Positions 1 to 11,909 of a DNA stretch of 64,000 nt are shown one piece after another; the first letter of the stretch is position 1; each line of letters starts with the position of its first letter. The notes beneath the pieces are model-generated. The model saw only the letters and a program-made list of their open reading frames with translations, searched no databases and was not told the DNA's origin. A program made the translations under genes and the position numbers. Where the stretch lies: contig QANZ01034120.1 of assembly GCA_003254925.1 (NCBI GenBank), positions 194,699 to 258,698 of the forward strand, in the 5' to 3' direction. The DNA is from Chamaecrista fasciculata (Eukaryota; Streptophyta; Magnoliopsida; Fabales; Fabaceae).

Positions 1-1
1 C

Positions 2-85
2 TCCAATATTTCTGAAGAAATTCAGCAGCCGAGTGTTGACTTTGGCAGTTTGGGTCGAGTTATGGTCGTTGCAGAACAAAACTAG
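2..85 (+). CDS. Possible 3' end of an upstream gene (partial)
   Basis: An open frame runs from the window edge to a TAG at 83-85 and gives 27 residues (SNISEEIQQPSVDFGSLGRV..., ending VVAEQN). The composition looks like a real acidic C-terminus, not random translation, but there is too little sequence to name a family. It could equally be a chance open frame in a 3' UTR. Confidence 0.3.
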   Translation, partial: SNISEEIQQPSVDFGSLGRVMVVAEQN

Positions 86-608
86 GACTTGATTTCTTCC
101 ACCCTTCCCAATGTCGTAGTAAATCATAAACACCAACATAGTTATTTTTAAATTAGTTACATATGGTTGACAATCCAAGAAGCTTGGTTCGTCAGATCAT
201 CTATATATATATATATAACCGCGTTGTTATGGAAAATTGGCTTCATATATATCAGCAGATCACGCGTCTCCAAAATTTTAAACCCTTTCTATCTCTGAAA
301 ACCATGAGTTTCGTCGTCGTCTCTCTTTCTGCGTTTCGCGTCTCTCTGCACACACACTGGGGCCCGATCCATTACTCACTCATTTTCTATTTTCCGTTTT
401 GAAGTTACTTCTGGATACTCTCTCTGATACTTGAATAGTAACAAGCGTGTGGAGCCTTGATTTCACTTGATTTTCCTCCTTATAAATACGCTTTGCTTCT
501 CTTTACATTTGGTGCGCTTTCGAACTTTTGAGTTTGAGTGGTCTTTGTTGTCGTAGTTGAGTGAAAAGTCTTCTGAGTTGCTGATTTGCTTGATTGCTGA
601 GTCTTTCA
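86..608. other. Spacer and leader upstream of the CBP60-like gene
   Basis: AT-rich spacer with a short (AT)n run at about 201-216. The stretch just before the ATG at 609 (about 420-608) is probably promoter and 5' UTR of the CBP60-like gene. I see no other convincing coding or RNA signal. Confidence 0.5.
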
Positions 609-2667
609 ATGGATTCATCGAAAGCACAAGTTCAAGTTCACAACGACGATCATGACATGGCTGTACAAGCTCATGGTAACGAGTTGAAGAGGAGACGTGC
701 TGATTCATTCAGAAAGATTTGGTACTTGTTGTACTTTTTCTTTTTTTGTTTCTCTTATTTGTCCTGTGTTGTGTACCCCTCCTAATGTTGTTTCATGCTT
801 ACCGTGCAGCTTCTTTCGTGGTCGGATCAATTCTGGACTATGGATTAAGGAACATTTTGAACCATGGCTCCGCAAAGTTGTAAGGAATCAAACTCTGTAG
901 GATCTAATCTCTCTCTTTTTGGTAAAACCTTGCTTTCTATCGATAGATTCGATACATATATATACTGGTGATTCCCTCGCTTTATTTATTTATTTATCAC
1001 ATGTGCTAATTTTAGTTCGTGTACAAAAAGACAAGCTTTGATGATAAATTGGTAAAAAGAATCCCTCTTTCTGCCGTATATATTGTATCTCTGGCTGCTT
1101 CTATAATTTCAATAGGTACTAGGAATCTATGTAAGAATCCGATTCCCTGCACCACCTAGCTACAGGGTAATAAACCTAAATCCTTTACCCCAAACGTGTT
1201 TGTCACTTTCATCGATCATAGGAATTAATTCCCGTATCCCATACTTTTTAGTTTTTCTGTCTTTTTGATTCATGTGTGTTTATTAAATAGGTACGTCAAG
1301 AGGTTGAGACTGGACTTGGCATAAGCGAACAACCTCCACGGTTTGTTTCTCGCCCTGGTTCCTCTTCTTCCAACATCATTATATTTTTTTTTTTTAATTA
1401 ATTTGTTTCTGTTTGATGAGGCAGATCTCTACTCTTACGTTTTATGAAGAGACCGGCTAGTGAGATTTATACAGGCAATAAGGTTGTGGCTGATGACGGA
1501 AGTACGCTTCAGATTGCTGTTTTTGATGTTACATCTCAAAGCCCTATGCTCATGGATGTTCCTCTGTCGATAGAAGTGTGTGTTTTAGATGGTGGGTTTA
1601 ATTCCTATGATTGGACTGCACAACAATTCAATGCAAACATATTGCGTGAAACAAGAAAGCAAGCACAATTACTCACTGGCAATAGGTTCATCAAACTAAT
1701 CAATGGAGTTGGTTGTATCGATCAAGTTTATATCAATGATATATCCAAAATCACTAGAAGCGGAAAGTTCAAGCTAGGAGTCAAAATTGTTGAACCCATT
1801 CCTGATATCATGATCAGGGAAGGTATAAGTGAAGCTTTTAAGGTCAAGCATATTCGTGGAGCGTGTGAGTCTTCTTCAACTGTCAACTATATTATTTACT
1901 ATATAACTTGTTTTGACTTGTTAGAGTGAGAGTGACATTTTGATTTGGTGATTTCAGTGAACAAGAAGCACAAGACCCCATCCTTGAAAGATGAGGTTTG
2001 GCGTTTGAAAACGATAGCGAAAGGTGGGAAAAGACACACGCAGCTGTGTAACAATGGAATAAACACTGTGGAGGATCTGTTGCAATTGTACCATACCAAC
2101 CCCGATTACTTGAAAAGGGTATAGTAAGCTTCCTAGCTCGTTCATATATACATTTATTTATACATATGTCCATCTGATTTTGTTTGTTATTTGGGTATGG
2201 AAAATCAGATCATTGGATTTGGGACTAATGGAAGGAAGCAATTGGATAAGCTGATCCAACACGCTAGAGCTCACGCTGTACAAGAACCAAATGCTTTTGC
2301 TGGGCAGCCTCATCATGTTCCTTATGATGAAAATGTACAAGCAATGCAAGCGGTGGAAGTGGAACAAGTTCAATTGACCTCAACATCGCAAATTGGGGAA
2401 GCAGCACATAATTCTGAGCAACGGAGTATCGATGTAATGGCAGAATTCCCTGAACTGTTGTTGAACATGGATGAAAACTTTTGGTCACAAACTTTTGGTC
2501 TGAATGTTGATGAAGTGGGATGTAGCAATAGCAACGGTGCAGTATATATGAGAGCCAAAGGAAGAGGCACAAGTGTATGGGATGATATTCGAAATGCTGT
2601 CTACTTGTTCATACTGCGTCTCACTAAAAGGAAAACCAACCCCAACCCTGCCCTCCATAACTCTTGA
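609..2667 (+). CDS. CBP60: CBP60-family calmodulin-binding protein
   Basis: Six exons: 609-721, 810-879, 1291-1340, 1425-1864, 1958-2118, 2209-2667. All have GT-AG borders and matching phases, giving 430 aa. The N-terminus has a short basic patch (KRRR, residues 32-35) and the family segment ending in WLRKVVRQEVE. The central CBP60 domain is clear: an IYTGNKVVADDGS stretch, LLTGN, GVGC, IREGISEAFKV and then SLKDEVWRLKTIAKGGKRH. CBP60 proteins are nuclear DNA-binding factors in defence and salicylic-acid signalling, and several bind calmodulin. The protein is shorter than the usual 550-650 aa, and the C-terminal part after about residue 300 is poorly conserved, so I cannot say whether a calmodulin site is present. 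The last 15 codons (from about 2622) lie inside the tandem duplication, so a copy of this tail sits at about 10812-10850. Confidence 0.88.
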
Positions 2668-3872
2668 AACCTGCTTTGCTTTCATCATTCTTTATTCACT
2701 TATCATCCATCATTCCTTTCATGCGTTTATTGGATTTCCCCCACCAACTGTTTATTTGTAATAATTCCAATTCTGATTTAAATACCACTCCGACCAAATC
2801 CCTCATTGGTTATACCATTTTATTTATTTATTGTACTGTGTAATCATTTTCTTATGGTTAAATTTGTGATTATTCGTTAGCTTTGAAGCATCCATTATTT
2901 ATTATATTTTAGATTAAATATAATAATACCTTTTAGATGGTGATTTCAAATTTTATTTTTTCAATTTTCAGTACACAATAACATTTTCTCTTCACTACAA
3001 ATTAGCAAATGAATATGGGTAATTAACTTAAAATTTCATTAGTAAATATCTCTCTAAAATCAAAATCACTTTCGCTTTTTGCTTCATCATTTTAAATAGA
3101 CAAAAGCATCNTTTTGATGTTCAAGTTAACCTTCATCCAATTTTAATTTTTGGATGACAAAATTGTAATTAAATTAAAATATGAGGGCTAAAGTGTAAAT
3201 TTGGTCTCATATCTTTTGCTCAGTTTCCAATTAGGTCCTATATCTTGTTTTTTGCACTTTTGGTCCCATATCTTTGGTTCAGGTCCCAATTTGGTCCCAT
3301 ATATTTTTTTGTTGCAGATTTTCTCCTATATCTTTGGGTTAATTTCAGAATAAGTCTTATATCTTTGGGTTAGGTTTAGAAATGGTCTCATATCTTTGGG
3401 TTAGGTTTTGTAAAAATATGAGACTAATTCTGCAACTTGAATAACAGATATAGGACCAAAATTGAGACGTTTTGAAAAGATATAAGACCAAAGTTGCAAC
3501 AAAAAAAGATACAGGATCAAATTGAAAACTGAGCAAAAAATATGGGACCAAATTTACACTTTGGCCAAATATGAGCTGAGAAGTTTGAAGGCCGAAACCG
3601 GGTATAGCCCAACCAATCAAAGCAATCGTGGTTTCCCTCATCTTCAAATTCAAACTAGTGGCATTTCCCGCAAATATCAGTCGATCCAGGTCCAATTTTC
3701 TCCCTAACCCCTCTCGTTCGCTCCTCCTCCTCACTATTCACTCCCTCCCTCCCTGCTCTGTAACTCTCTCACTTTCGTATTTCACTTCCCCAACCCTGTT
3801 TCGCTCTCTATCTCAAACCCTAGTACCACCTACCTTTCCTACCTCTTTTGCTTCTTCTTGCCTTTTATCACC
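2668..3872. other. 3' flank of CBP60-like gene, MITE, importin-alpha promoter
   Basis: No gene. It contains the 3' UTR of the CBP60-like gene, AT-rich DNA with an N at 3111, a Mutator-like MITE at 3186-3566, and the pyrimidine-rich leader of importin-alpha (about 3690-3872). Confidence 0.6.
3186..3566. mobile_element. Mutator-like MITE with 9-bp target duplication
   Basis: A 381-bp foldback element. Its left end starts GGCTAAAGTGTAAATTTGG and its right end is the approximate reverse complement, ending CCAAATTTACACTTTGGCC. Both sides carry AAATATGAG (3177-3185 and 3567-3575), a perfect 9-bp duplication as made by Mutator-type transposases. The second duplication unit has a single AAATATGAG at 11376-11384 in the same context, an intact empty site. 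The arms contain many degenerate 'TTGGTCCCATATCTTT' sub-repeats. There is no coding capacity, so it is non-autonomous. Confidence 0.93.
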
Positions 3873-6800
3873 ATGTCATATAGGCCTTCCGGTAACTCGA
3901 GGACCGAGGTTCGTCGTCGCTACAAGGTGGCCATCGATGCCGAAAATGGTCGCAGACGCCGAGAGGATACCATGGTCGAGATCCGTAAGAATCGTAGAGA
4001 AGAGAGTTTGCAAAAGAAGAGGTGCCAAGGTATCCTAACTCAGCACGTGGATACTTCTGTTCAGGCTTCCAAGGTCAGTTTTCGTATTCTCTTTTTTTAA
4101 ATACACTTCGTGAGCACGGCGTCATCGTTGCTCTTCTAAGTTCGGTTGTCGCATTTTAAATTACTAGTGATGTATTGATCATGTTTTTTGTCCTAATTTT
4201 GGTCGTCGTTATTGAAATTACTACTAATGTATTGATCATGAACTTATATCATTATAATTGCGTTCTCATTCTGGTGCAGTTGGAACTCCTACCATCCTTG
4301 GTTGCAGGTGTTCGTTCAAACGATAGTAATATGCAGCTTGAGGCAACAACTGCGTTTCGGAGGTTACTTTCAATAGGTTGGATATTGGTATCTATAATCG
4401 TTGCAGTTTCTGAGTTTCTGAATCCTAACAGTTTTCTTGTCTACTATTGTGAACTTACCCATATAAATTTTATTTTTGTTTACCAGAGCGCTGCCCACCA
4501 ATTGAGGAGGTTGTAAAATCTGGTGTAGTTCCCCGCTTTGTTGAATTTTTGATGAGGGAAGACTTTCCGCAGCTGCAGGTTACTTAGCTGCCATATTTTT
4601 CGTTTATATATTTAATATACCACTTCTGCTTTTAGCTTTGACGTTGTTTAATATATATTGTAGTTCGAGGCTGCGTGGGCTTTAACTAATATAGCTTCCG
4701 GAACATCCGAAAGCACCAAGGTGGTGATTGATCATGGTGCTGTCCCAATTTTTGTCAAATTACTTGGTTCTCCCCGTAATGATGTCCGTGAACAGGTACA
4801 TACGCCATATCTCTGAGCATATCTGAGAAAAAAACTGTAGTTTTCTAAGATTTCACACCCCCCCGCCCCCTCCCCTTTTGTTAAATGCTTCTGCAGTTAA
4901 AAACATAACTTGACTCAAAACCATGTTGATTTTGGATTTGGACAACAACTATTTGTAGGTGTCACCTTGTTGCGATAGTTAGGCATGATCGAAATGATGG
5001 ACTTAGTTATGGTCCTCTATTCCTCTGTCTGGTATCAGTGCATAGTAGACGATATGCATAATAAGGACTGCAAGAACGGTTCTGACTTGAAACCATGTTG
5101 GATTAGAATTTGATGATTTAGTCAACTGCTATTTGTAGATGTAACCTTGTAGCAATATGCATGCGTGTAGGCAGAGTTCTAGTGGTGGCCTTAACAATGG
5201 TTCTCTATCTGGTATTGGTGCATAGTAAACAACATCCATAAGGAATGCAGTAACTATATGTTTATTAGCATCACCACATATTCAAATGAATATGTTGATG
5301 ACAATTAACTTCAAAAATCCTTTTTCTTTTTATTTTGCGAGTTGCAGGCAGTGTGGGCATTAGGAAATGTTGCTGGTGATTCTCCCAGATGTCGTGATCT
5401 TGTTCTTAGTCACGGGGCTTTGCTTCCTCTGCTGGCACAGTTGAATGAACAGGCCAAGCTTTCCATGCTCAGAAATGCTACCTGGACACTTTCAAATTTC
5501 TGCAGGGGCAAGCCACAGCCATCTTTTGATCAGGTTAAGATTATTGATTAAGTGGTATATGTGGAATCTAATAAGTTTTAATTATTTTCAGTCTGGGTTT
5601 TCTCCCCTTCTCCGGATCCTCTTCTTGGACTCCTTGGCTGTGTGTTGAATTTGTGTGCTGTCTGTGCATACATGTACTGTTTGGAGTAGAGATCTGTTGA
5701 TATCATATTCAAATTCAATTTTTTTGGGGGACTTGTTTTTAGAGTTATTTTTCTGTTTCTTTGCAGGTCAAACCTGCACTTACTGTTCTTGCCCATCTTA
5801 TCCATTCAAAAGATGAAGAAGTCTTGACTGATGCATGTTGGGCTCTTTCATACCTTTCTGATGGTACAAATGACAAAATTCAAGCTGTAATAGAAGCTGG
5901 CATATGTGATCGTCTAGTTGAGCTTCTACTGTAAGTGGTCTAGTTCTCTTAAGCCTGTGCAATAATAATGTATACACCCCCAGTGCAGTTTTGGGTTGAA
6001 ATTTACATCACCTACTCTTGTTCAGGCACCAATCCCCTGCAGTGCTCATTCCTGCTCTTCGTACAGTTGGAAATATTGTCACAGGAGATGATATGCAGAC
6101 TCAGGTAGTCTGTTCAGGAACGTGTCATGCAATTAGAGCATGCTACTACACATTTTTAACTGAGTTCTGAACAAAGCAATTGCATGCTAGATTCTTCATT
6201 AGCTGTTGCTCTTATTTTCTTTCACACGTTTTAAAACTTTCAATATTATCATTCCACTTGTGTGATTGAGTGGACAAAGTCAACCTTTGGCTTCAAACCT
6301 CAAACCCCTGAAATCAGTCAAACCCCAGTGCAGTTCACCCATAGTTGATGTCTAAAGCTTCTTTGAGCTGGTCTTCTAAGCATAATAGTTGCAGTCCATT
6401 TTAATAGGTTAATCAGTGTCTTTTAAAGAATACTATCTTTCTTGTTTTGTCCTTTTTTAACTCTATGGATTTACTCAATCATGATTTGTAATTACTGAAG
6501 TCATATGCTAAAACCATCTTCAAAGATTATTTTTTCAAAATTATATAGTCAAGTGCAACCTATATAAGATTCTGTTTAGGTTATTTAATTATATCTGGTA
6601 ATTATTACGGAATTGATATGTTTATGTCTTAATGTGGTGCTGCTTCTGTCTAGGTTATAATCAATCATCAAGCTCTTCCTTACCTTATGAATCTGTTGAA
6701 AAATAATTATAAAAGAAGCATCAAGAAGGAAGCTTGTTGGACTCTATCAAACATCACAGCTGGAAATAAACACCAGATTCAGGTTTAGTTAGATGTATTC

Positions 6801-7532
6801 TGTCATCATTTTATTACTACCATTTTTCTGAGATTGAAATTTTGTCAATGTTAATATTGTGTATTGACTGACTGCAATTATTCTTACTGCATTTCTTGTG
6901 GGGGTGAAAAGGCTGTAATTGAGTCCAATTTAATTGGCCCTCTCATCAATCTGCTTCAAAATGCTGACTTTGATGTCAAGAAAGAGGCTGCTTGGGCTGT
7001 TTCAAATGCCACATCTGGTGGATCTCATGAACAAATCAAGTATGTACAGAGGCTTTTTTTTTTGGGTATTATTCTCGGGATATTTATTGATGTTAGATGT
7101 CAATGCATATGTTTCTAATTGCAAGATAATTTTAATGATCTATCCGTGGTTGACAGGTACCTGGTAAGTCAAGGGTGTATTAAGCCCATGTGTGATCTTC
7201 TGGAGGGCACTGATCCTAGGGTTGTGACAGTTTGTCTGGAAGGGCTTGAAAACATCTTGAAGGTGGGAGAAGCTGATAAAATTATGGGCAACACTGGTGG
7301 CGTGAATCTATATGCCCAAATGATTGATGATGTCGAAGGATTGGATAAAATTGAAAACCTACAGAATCATGACAACACAGAAATTTATGAAAAGGCAGTG
7401 AAGATTCTTGAAACATACTGGTTGGACGAAGATGATGAGAATATGCCTCCAGGAGATGCTTCTCAATCAGAGTTCAACTTTTGTATCCCTGAGGTACCTG
7501 CTGTACCTTCTGGGGGATTCAACTTCAACTAA
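3873..7532 (+). CDS. IMPA: Importin-alpha (nuclear import receptor), copy 1
   Basis: Ten exons: 3873-4073, 4280-4376, 4487-4578, 4664-4795, 5348-5533, 5767-5930, 6026-6104, 6654-6782, 6912-7039, 7157-7532; 527 aa, the normal family length. The N-terminus is an IBB domain ([19 protein letters not shown], then [15 protein letters not shown]) that binds importin-beta and self-inhibits the NLS groove. Armadillo repeats follow with the usual Trp/Asn NLS-binding pairs: [50 protein letters not shown]. The acidic C-terminus (YWLDEDDE) and final GGFNFN match plant importin-alphas. It carries NLS proteins into the nucleus with importin-beta. The basic stretch after QKKR reads CQG where most plant members have REG. 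This is the intact copy of the tandem pair. Confidence 0.96.
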
Positions 7533-7933
7533 AAGGTAGCTATAATTTAACTGTGATAGAACCCACTTCTCTATTGTAAAATTTATCGCCCAAATACCAT
7601 ATTAATCTCACTAAACAGCAAAAATACAGCACAAAACAGTCATGAAGATAATAAGATAACAGTAGCTTAAGGTTGTCTAGCTCTATAGAGACTAGACTCT
7701 CTCCCAAACCATTCCTTCATATTTTCCTCCTTTTTCATGGCCTCAGATGGCCAATTTATACATTTTCAACGCTCCATCATAGTGCCATAATATGCCTCTC
7801 TTTCCTTTCTCTTCAGCAAGTCCAGCTCAGCATTTTGCCCTTCCACGTTTGTCTCTTCTGTCATGTGCCTGGGTCCATAACCTGTTTTCCCCTTACTTCA
7901 CTGGGTCTAACAAATTGAGAACTCATTAATATA

Positions 7934-8426
7934 GGTCAAAAACATATTTTGGTCCCTAATGTTTTTTCCATTCTGTTTTGGTCTTTAATGTTTCTTAAAA
8001 GTTTCATCATTGGTCCCTAACTATTGAAATAGTCATATCTCTTGAATGCAATTAAATCAAAGCTACAGGTTAAATTTGATGAGTTCTTTCTTTGCCTAAT
8101 TGTTGACATTGCCAAGCAAGGTCAAAGTGAACATGAAACCGGACTCAAAAATGAAACAAGCTGCCCACTTTCGGGCCTGATTTCATGCCTAATTTGACCT
8201 TGTTTGCCAATGATTCCAATTAGGCAAAGAAAGAACTTATCAAATTTAACTCGTAGCTTTGATTTAATCACATTCAGGTTTGAAACAAGAGAGAGATGAT
8301 CATATTCAATGGTTAGGGACCAATGATGAAACTCTTAGGAAACATTAAGGACCAAAACAGAAAAAAAAATTAGGGACAAAAATGGAACTTTGGGTAAACA
8401 TTAAGGACCAAAATAGGGTTTTGACC
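7934..8426. mobile_element. Mutator-like TIR element, internally deleted copy
   Basis: About 493 bp with inverted ends GGTCAAAAACATATTTTGG and CCAAAATAGGGTTTTGACC. The 9-bp flanks are ATTAATATA and TTTAATATA, with one mismatch. The matching element in duplication unit 2 (15758-16598) is about 841 bp and keeps exact flanks, so this copy probably lost about 350 bp of its centre after the duplication. Confidence 0.85.
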
Positions 8427-8511
8427 TTTAATATATTTGTGCCTTTTTTTTTTCCTTCAAGTATTAATAAAATCGTATTTGGTAGTTGCATGTCTTGTGC
8501 TTTTTCCTTAA

Positions 8512-8670
8512 CTAGGGCACGCCAATATGTATGTAAAATAAATGAGGGACTAAATTGTTAACTCAGTAAAAAAGAAGGGATCAAATAATAATTTTCCTCT
8601 TATTATTAATTTTGTACTATAGTTTTAAAATGTGGACGACGAGAAAGGGGTGGAGCCATATAATATAAGA
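8512..8670 (-). mobile_element. Mini-Helitron (159 bp)
   Basis: Read on the minus strand it starts TCTTATATTATATGGCTCC and ends GCGTGCCCTAG, inserted between A and T, which are Helitron borders. Unit 2 of the tandem duplication lacks it: CCTTAGTAATTT at about 16676-16687 is the empty site. A longer relative lies at 44592-44771. The 3' hairpin is only half present here, unlike the relative. Confidence 0.75.
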
Positions 8671-9832
8671 TAATTTAGACTTCTTGTGAATTGCAGGAGT
8701 TTTGGCCGTTCTGCCAATAAAGTCCTCCAGTAAGTAACTGTCTTGTTATTGTGCTTGGGTCTTGCAAATTCCGGCCATGGTACATAGAGGGTTGTGGGAT
8801 CTGCTTGGGTTTTTACATGTCTTCTGTGACAGATTGGTGGTGATGGCTGTCATGAAACTCTTGTTCAGTCATAATTTTCCTGTCGTTTTTCTTATAAATG
8901 AAATTCTTGTTCACCTTTCATTTTATATACTAGGAATTAGGAAACCCCCTCTCCCCCGAAAAAAAAACCACCCTCAACAATTCCCCTGTAAACAATTTCG
9001 TTTCTGTTATATGTTCAATCATCTAGGTTGCAATTCCTTAGTGAGTAAAACAAATCTGGTTTGATAGAATGTCTACTACAGAAATAAGCGCCAACTATTC
9101 TTCATTCTACAACATTATGGTTGCACCCTTGGTTTCTTTTCCGCCTTAAATATTTCCTGTTATTATACTTCGTAAAGCTGTTTCTCGATTTTCAGAAGAG
9201 TCGTGGTTTTCATTTCTTTATTACTTATAAGCCAGTATTTGTGAAAAATTAGAATTTGATTGAACTATGATTTATCATATGCAGTGGATTAGTCTTTGGC
9301 ACCTCAGACATTCTGCATATCGGCGATCATGTTCATATCAGTTGGTGATGTTATTATATTGGTTTGTTAGCAACAAATTGAATGACGCATTTTACCAGGT
9401 TGCGCGGGAAGTCCCTATATCTTGCCCAATTATAGTTCACATAAAACGATAAGATATAGTTGATACCATTTTTAATTACAAAGAATTATATAATAAAGGC
9501 CTAAAACATTTTTGTTAACTTTTGCTTACAGTGTTTCTATTAAAGATTTTTATATTTTGATTATTGTATGATTTATTAATGAAATTGAAGTATAAAATAT
9601 ATTTTTTTAACTATCAATTTTGTTATATAAAACCTTGATATAAATTTTTTTTTTGGCCAATAACCTTGATATAATTTTATACCAAAGGAAATCACAACTT
9701 TTTTCCCTTACTTTCTATAAGTGATATTTTTTCATGTTGGTCGTAACTATTCGTCCAGCGTAGCGTTATTCAGGAATGAAATCAGGAGAACAGGAAAGAG
9801 AAAATTTCCATGTATTTAATTATTTTTTTTTT

Positions 9833-10290
9833 GGCTAAAGGGCACTTTTGGTCTCATAACTTTGGCAAAGGTTTCAATTTGGTCCCATAACTTTTTTTGT
9901 TGCAATTTTAGTCCCATAATTTTGGCAAAGGTCTCAATTTTGTCCTATAATTATTTTTGTTGCAATTTTGGTCCCATAACTTTTGAAAACGTTTCACCGT
10001 TGGTCCCAATACTGATTTCCATCTCTTATCTACTATTAAAGATGATATGACATACTGAGTTAGATGATGACGTGGCAAATATGGGTGAAGTTATGGGACG
10101 GATGGAAATCAGCTTGGGACCAACGGTGAGACGTTTTTAGAAGTTATGAGACTAAAATTGCAACAAAAAAAGTTATGGGACTAAATTGAGACTTTTGACA
10201 AAGTTATGGGACCAAAATTGCAATAAAAAAAGTTATGGGACCAAATTGAAAACTTTACCAAAGTTATGGGACTAAAGGTACACTTTAGCC
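9833..10290. mobile_element. Mutator-like MITE in a T-tract
   Basis: A 458-bp foldback with ends GGCTAAAGGGCACTTTTGG and ...GGTACACTTTAGCC, flanked on each side by nine T residues (9824-9832, 10291-10299). The arms repeat 'GGTCCCATAACTTTT' motifs seen in the elements at 3186 and 62590. Unit 2 has neither the element nor the T-tract at the matching point (about 17970). Confidence 0.85.
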
Positions 10291-11909
10291 TTTTTTTTTA
10301 TAAAAGAAAAACGAGGGATGAGCAATGTTGGGTGACGAGACCACTATGTAGTGTATACAGTACACTCGATAACGGAATTCTGTTATTATTTTATTTTTGT
10401 CGTTGGACGCAAAGATGAACTTAACGTCAGACCCAAAATCTCTGCTTTCACATTTTTCATGGCTTTTCTGTGTCTCTAACATTATGGCGCATGTAAATAT
10501 AATATTACTTGTATTAATATCGTTATTGCCATTTCGACGTTTGTATATTCTATTATACTTACTTGATATGCGTAGCGTATCATATACTTAAGTACGTAAT
10601 TGCAGAAGAAACTGTTTGTTGGTAATATAGATAAATAGAAATGAGAAAAGTTTATCTCTTGCATTGGCACGTATGGACGAAGAAGCCGAGAAGGCGAAGG
10701 TCGAATAGGTGGCAGCTGCTTTTGATTGAGTCATATAACTCATACATAAATGAAAGAAAATTGAAATTATTGGTTTTTTAGACAAACAAGAATGATGGTC
10801 TTCTTTCCTCTAACTAAAAGGAAAATCAACCACAACTCCATAATTCTTGAAACCTCCTTTGCACTCATCATTCTTTATTCACTTCTTTCATGCGTTTATT
10901 GGATTTCCTCCACCAACTGTTTATTTGTTATACTTCCAAATCTTATTTAAATACCCACTCACGCCAATCCCTCATTGGTACTTATACCATTTATTTATTT
11001 ATTGTACTGTGTATTGTGTAATCATTTTTTTATGGTTAAATTTGTGATTATTATTTATTAGTTAGCTTTGAAGCGTCGATTATCTATTATATTTTAGATT
11101 AAATACAATAATATCTTTAGATGGTGATTTCAAATTTTATTTTCCAATTTTCTGTTCACAACAACATTTTCTCTTCACTACGAATTAGCAAATGAATATG
11201 GATAATTAACTTAAAATTTCATTAATAAATATCTCTCAAAACTCAAAATCACTTTCGTTTTTTGCTTCATCATTTTAAATAGACAAAGGCATCATTTTGA
11301 TGTTCAAGTTGTAAATCAGTTTTTAATTTCATCCAATTTTAATTTTTGGATGACAAAAAAATAGTAATTAAATTAAAATATGAGCTGAGAAGTTTGAAGG
11401 CCTTAAGTTCCAAATGGGCCGAAAACCTGGTATAGCCCAATCCAACAGCTTGCGTGACTTGCAATCAAAGCAATCGTCGTTTCGTTTCCCTCATCTTCAA
11501 AATCAAACTAGTGGCATTTCCGCAAATATCAGGCGATTCAGGTCAAATTTTCTTTCGCTCCTCCTCCTCACTAGTCACTCCCTTCCTCCCTGCTCTGTAA
11601 CGCTTTCACTTCCTCGAACCCTGTTTCGCTCTCTCTATCTCAAACCCTAGACTAGTACTACCTACCTCGTTTGCTTCTTGTTGCTTTTTATCACCATGTC
11701 ATATAGGAGTTAGTATATCTAGAATAATCGTTGTGTAGGGAATTATGCTGAATGTAATTGATCCTTGGGGTCTAGGAGTTTACCCTTACTCGAAGAGAGC
11801 TTGGTACTGTATTGCCACTTGATATTTGGTTTATCAGTTCATACGCATCCATTTGATTCATTCATTCCATCTAATACATTCATTTCAATTCCAAACTATA
11901 TTAGATACC

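Larger units (their letters stand above)
2622..10807. repeat. Tandem segmental duplication, unit 1 (importin-alpha)
   Basis: This segment is repeated in the same orientation at about 10812-18470. Homology begins at the CTAAAAGGAAAA stretch in the last exon of the CBP60-like gene and ends at GAATGATGGTCTTCTTTC. It covers the importin-alpha gene, its promoter and about 3.2 kb downstream. Intron and exon sequence are nearly identical between units across 4100-7700. Unit 1 is longer mainly because of a 381-bp MITE, a 159-bp Helitron and a 458-bp Mutator-like element. Confidence 0.93.
7533..10811. other. 3' flank of importin-alpha copy 1, repeat-rich
   Basis: No convincing gene. An AAAAGGTAGC donor-like site just after the stop and an ATTGCAGG site near 8696 could mark a 3' UTR intron. 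The stretch holds a Mutator-like element (7934-8426), a mini-Helitron (8512-8670) and a second Mutator-like element (9833-10290). The remaining sequence is unassigned and matches the flank of copy 2. Confidence 0.5.

Noticed and set aside
4021-4035. AAGGTATCCTAACTC in importin-alpha exon 1 as a U12 GT donor
   Set aside because: The coding frame continues through it to a normal donor at 4074, and the total protein length is right without an intron here.
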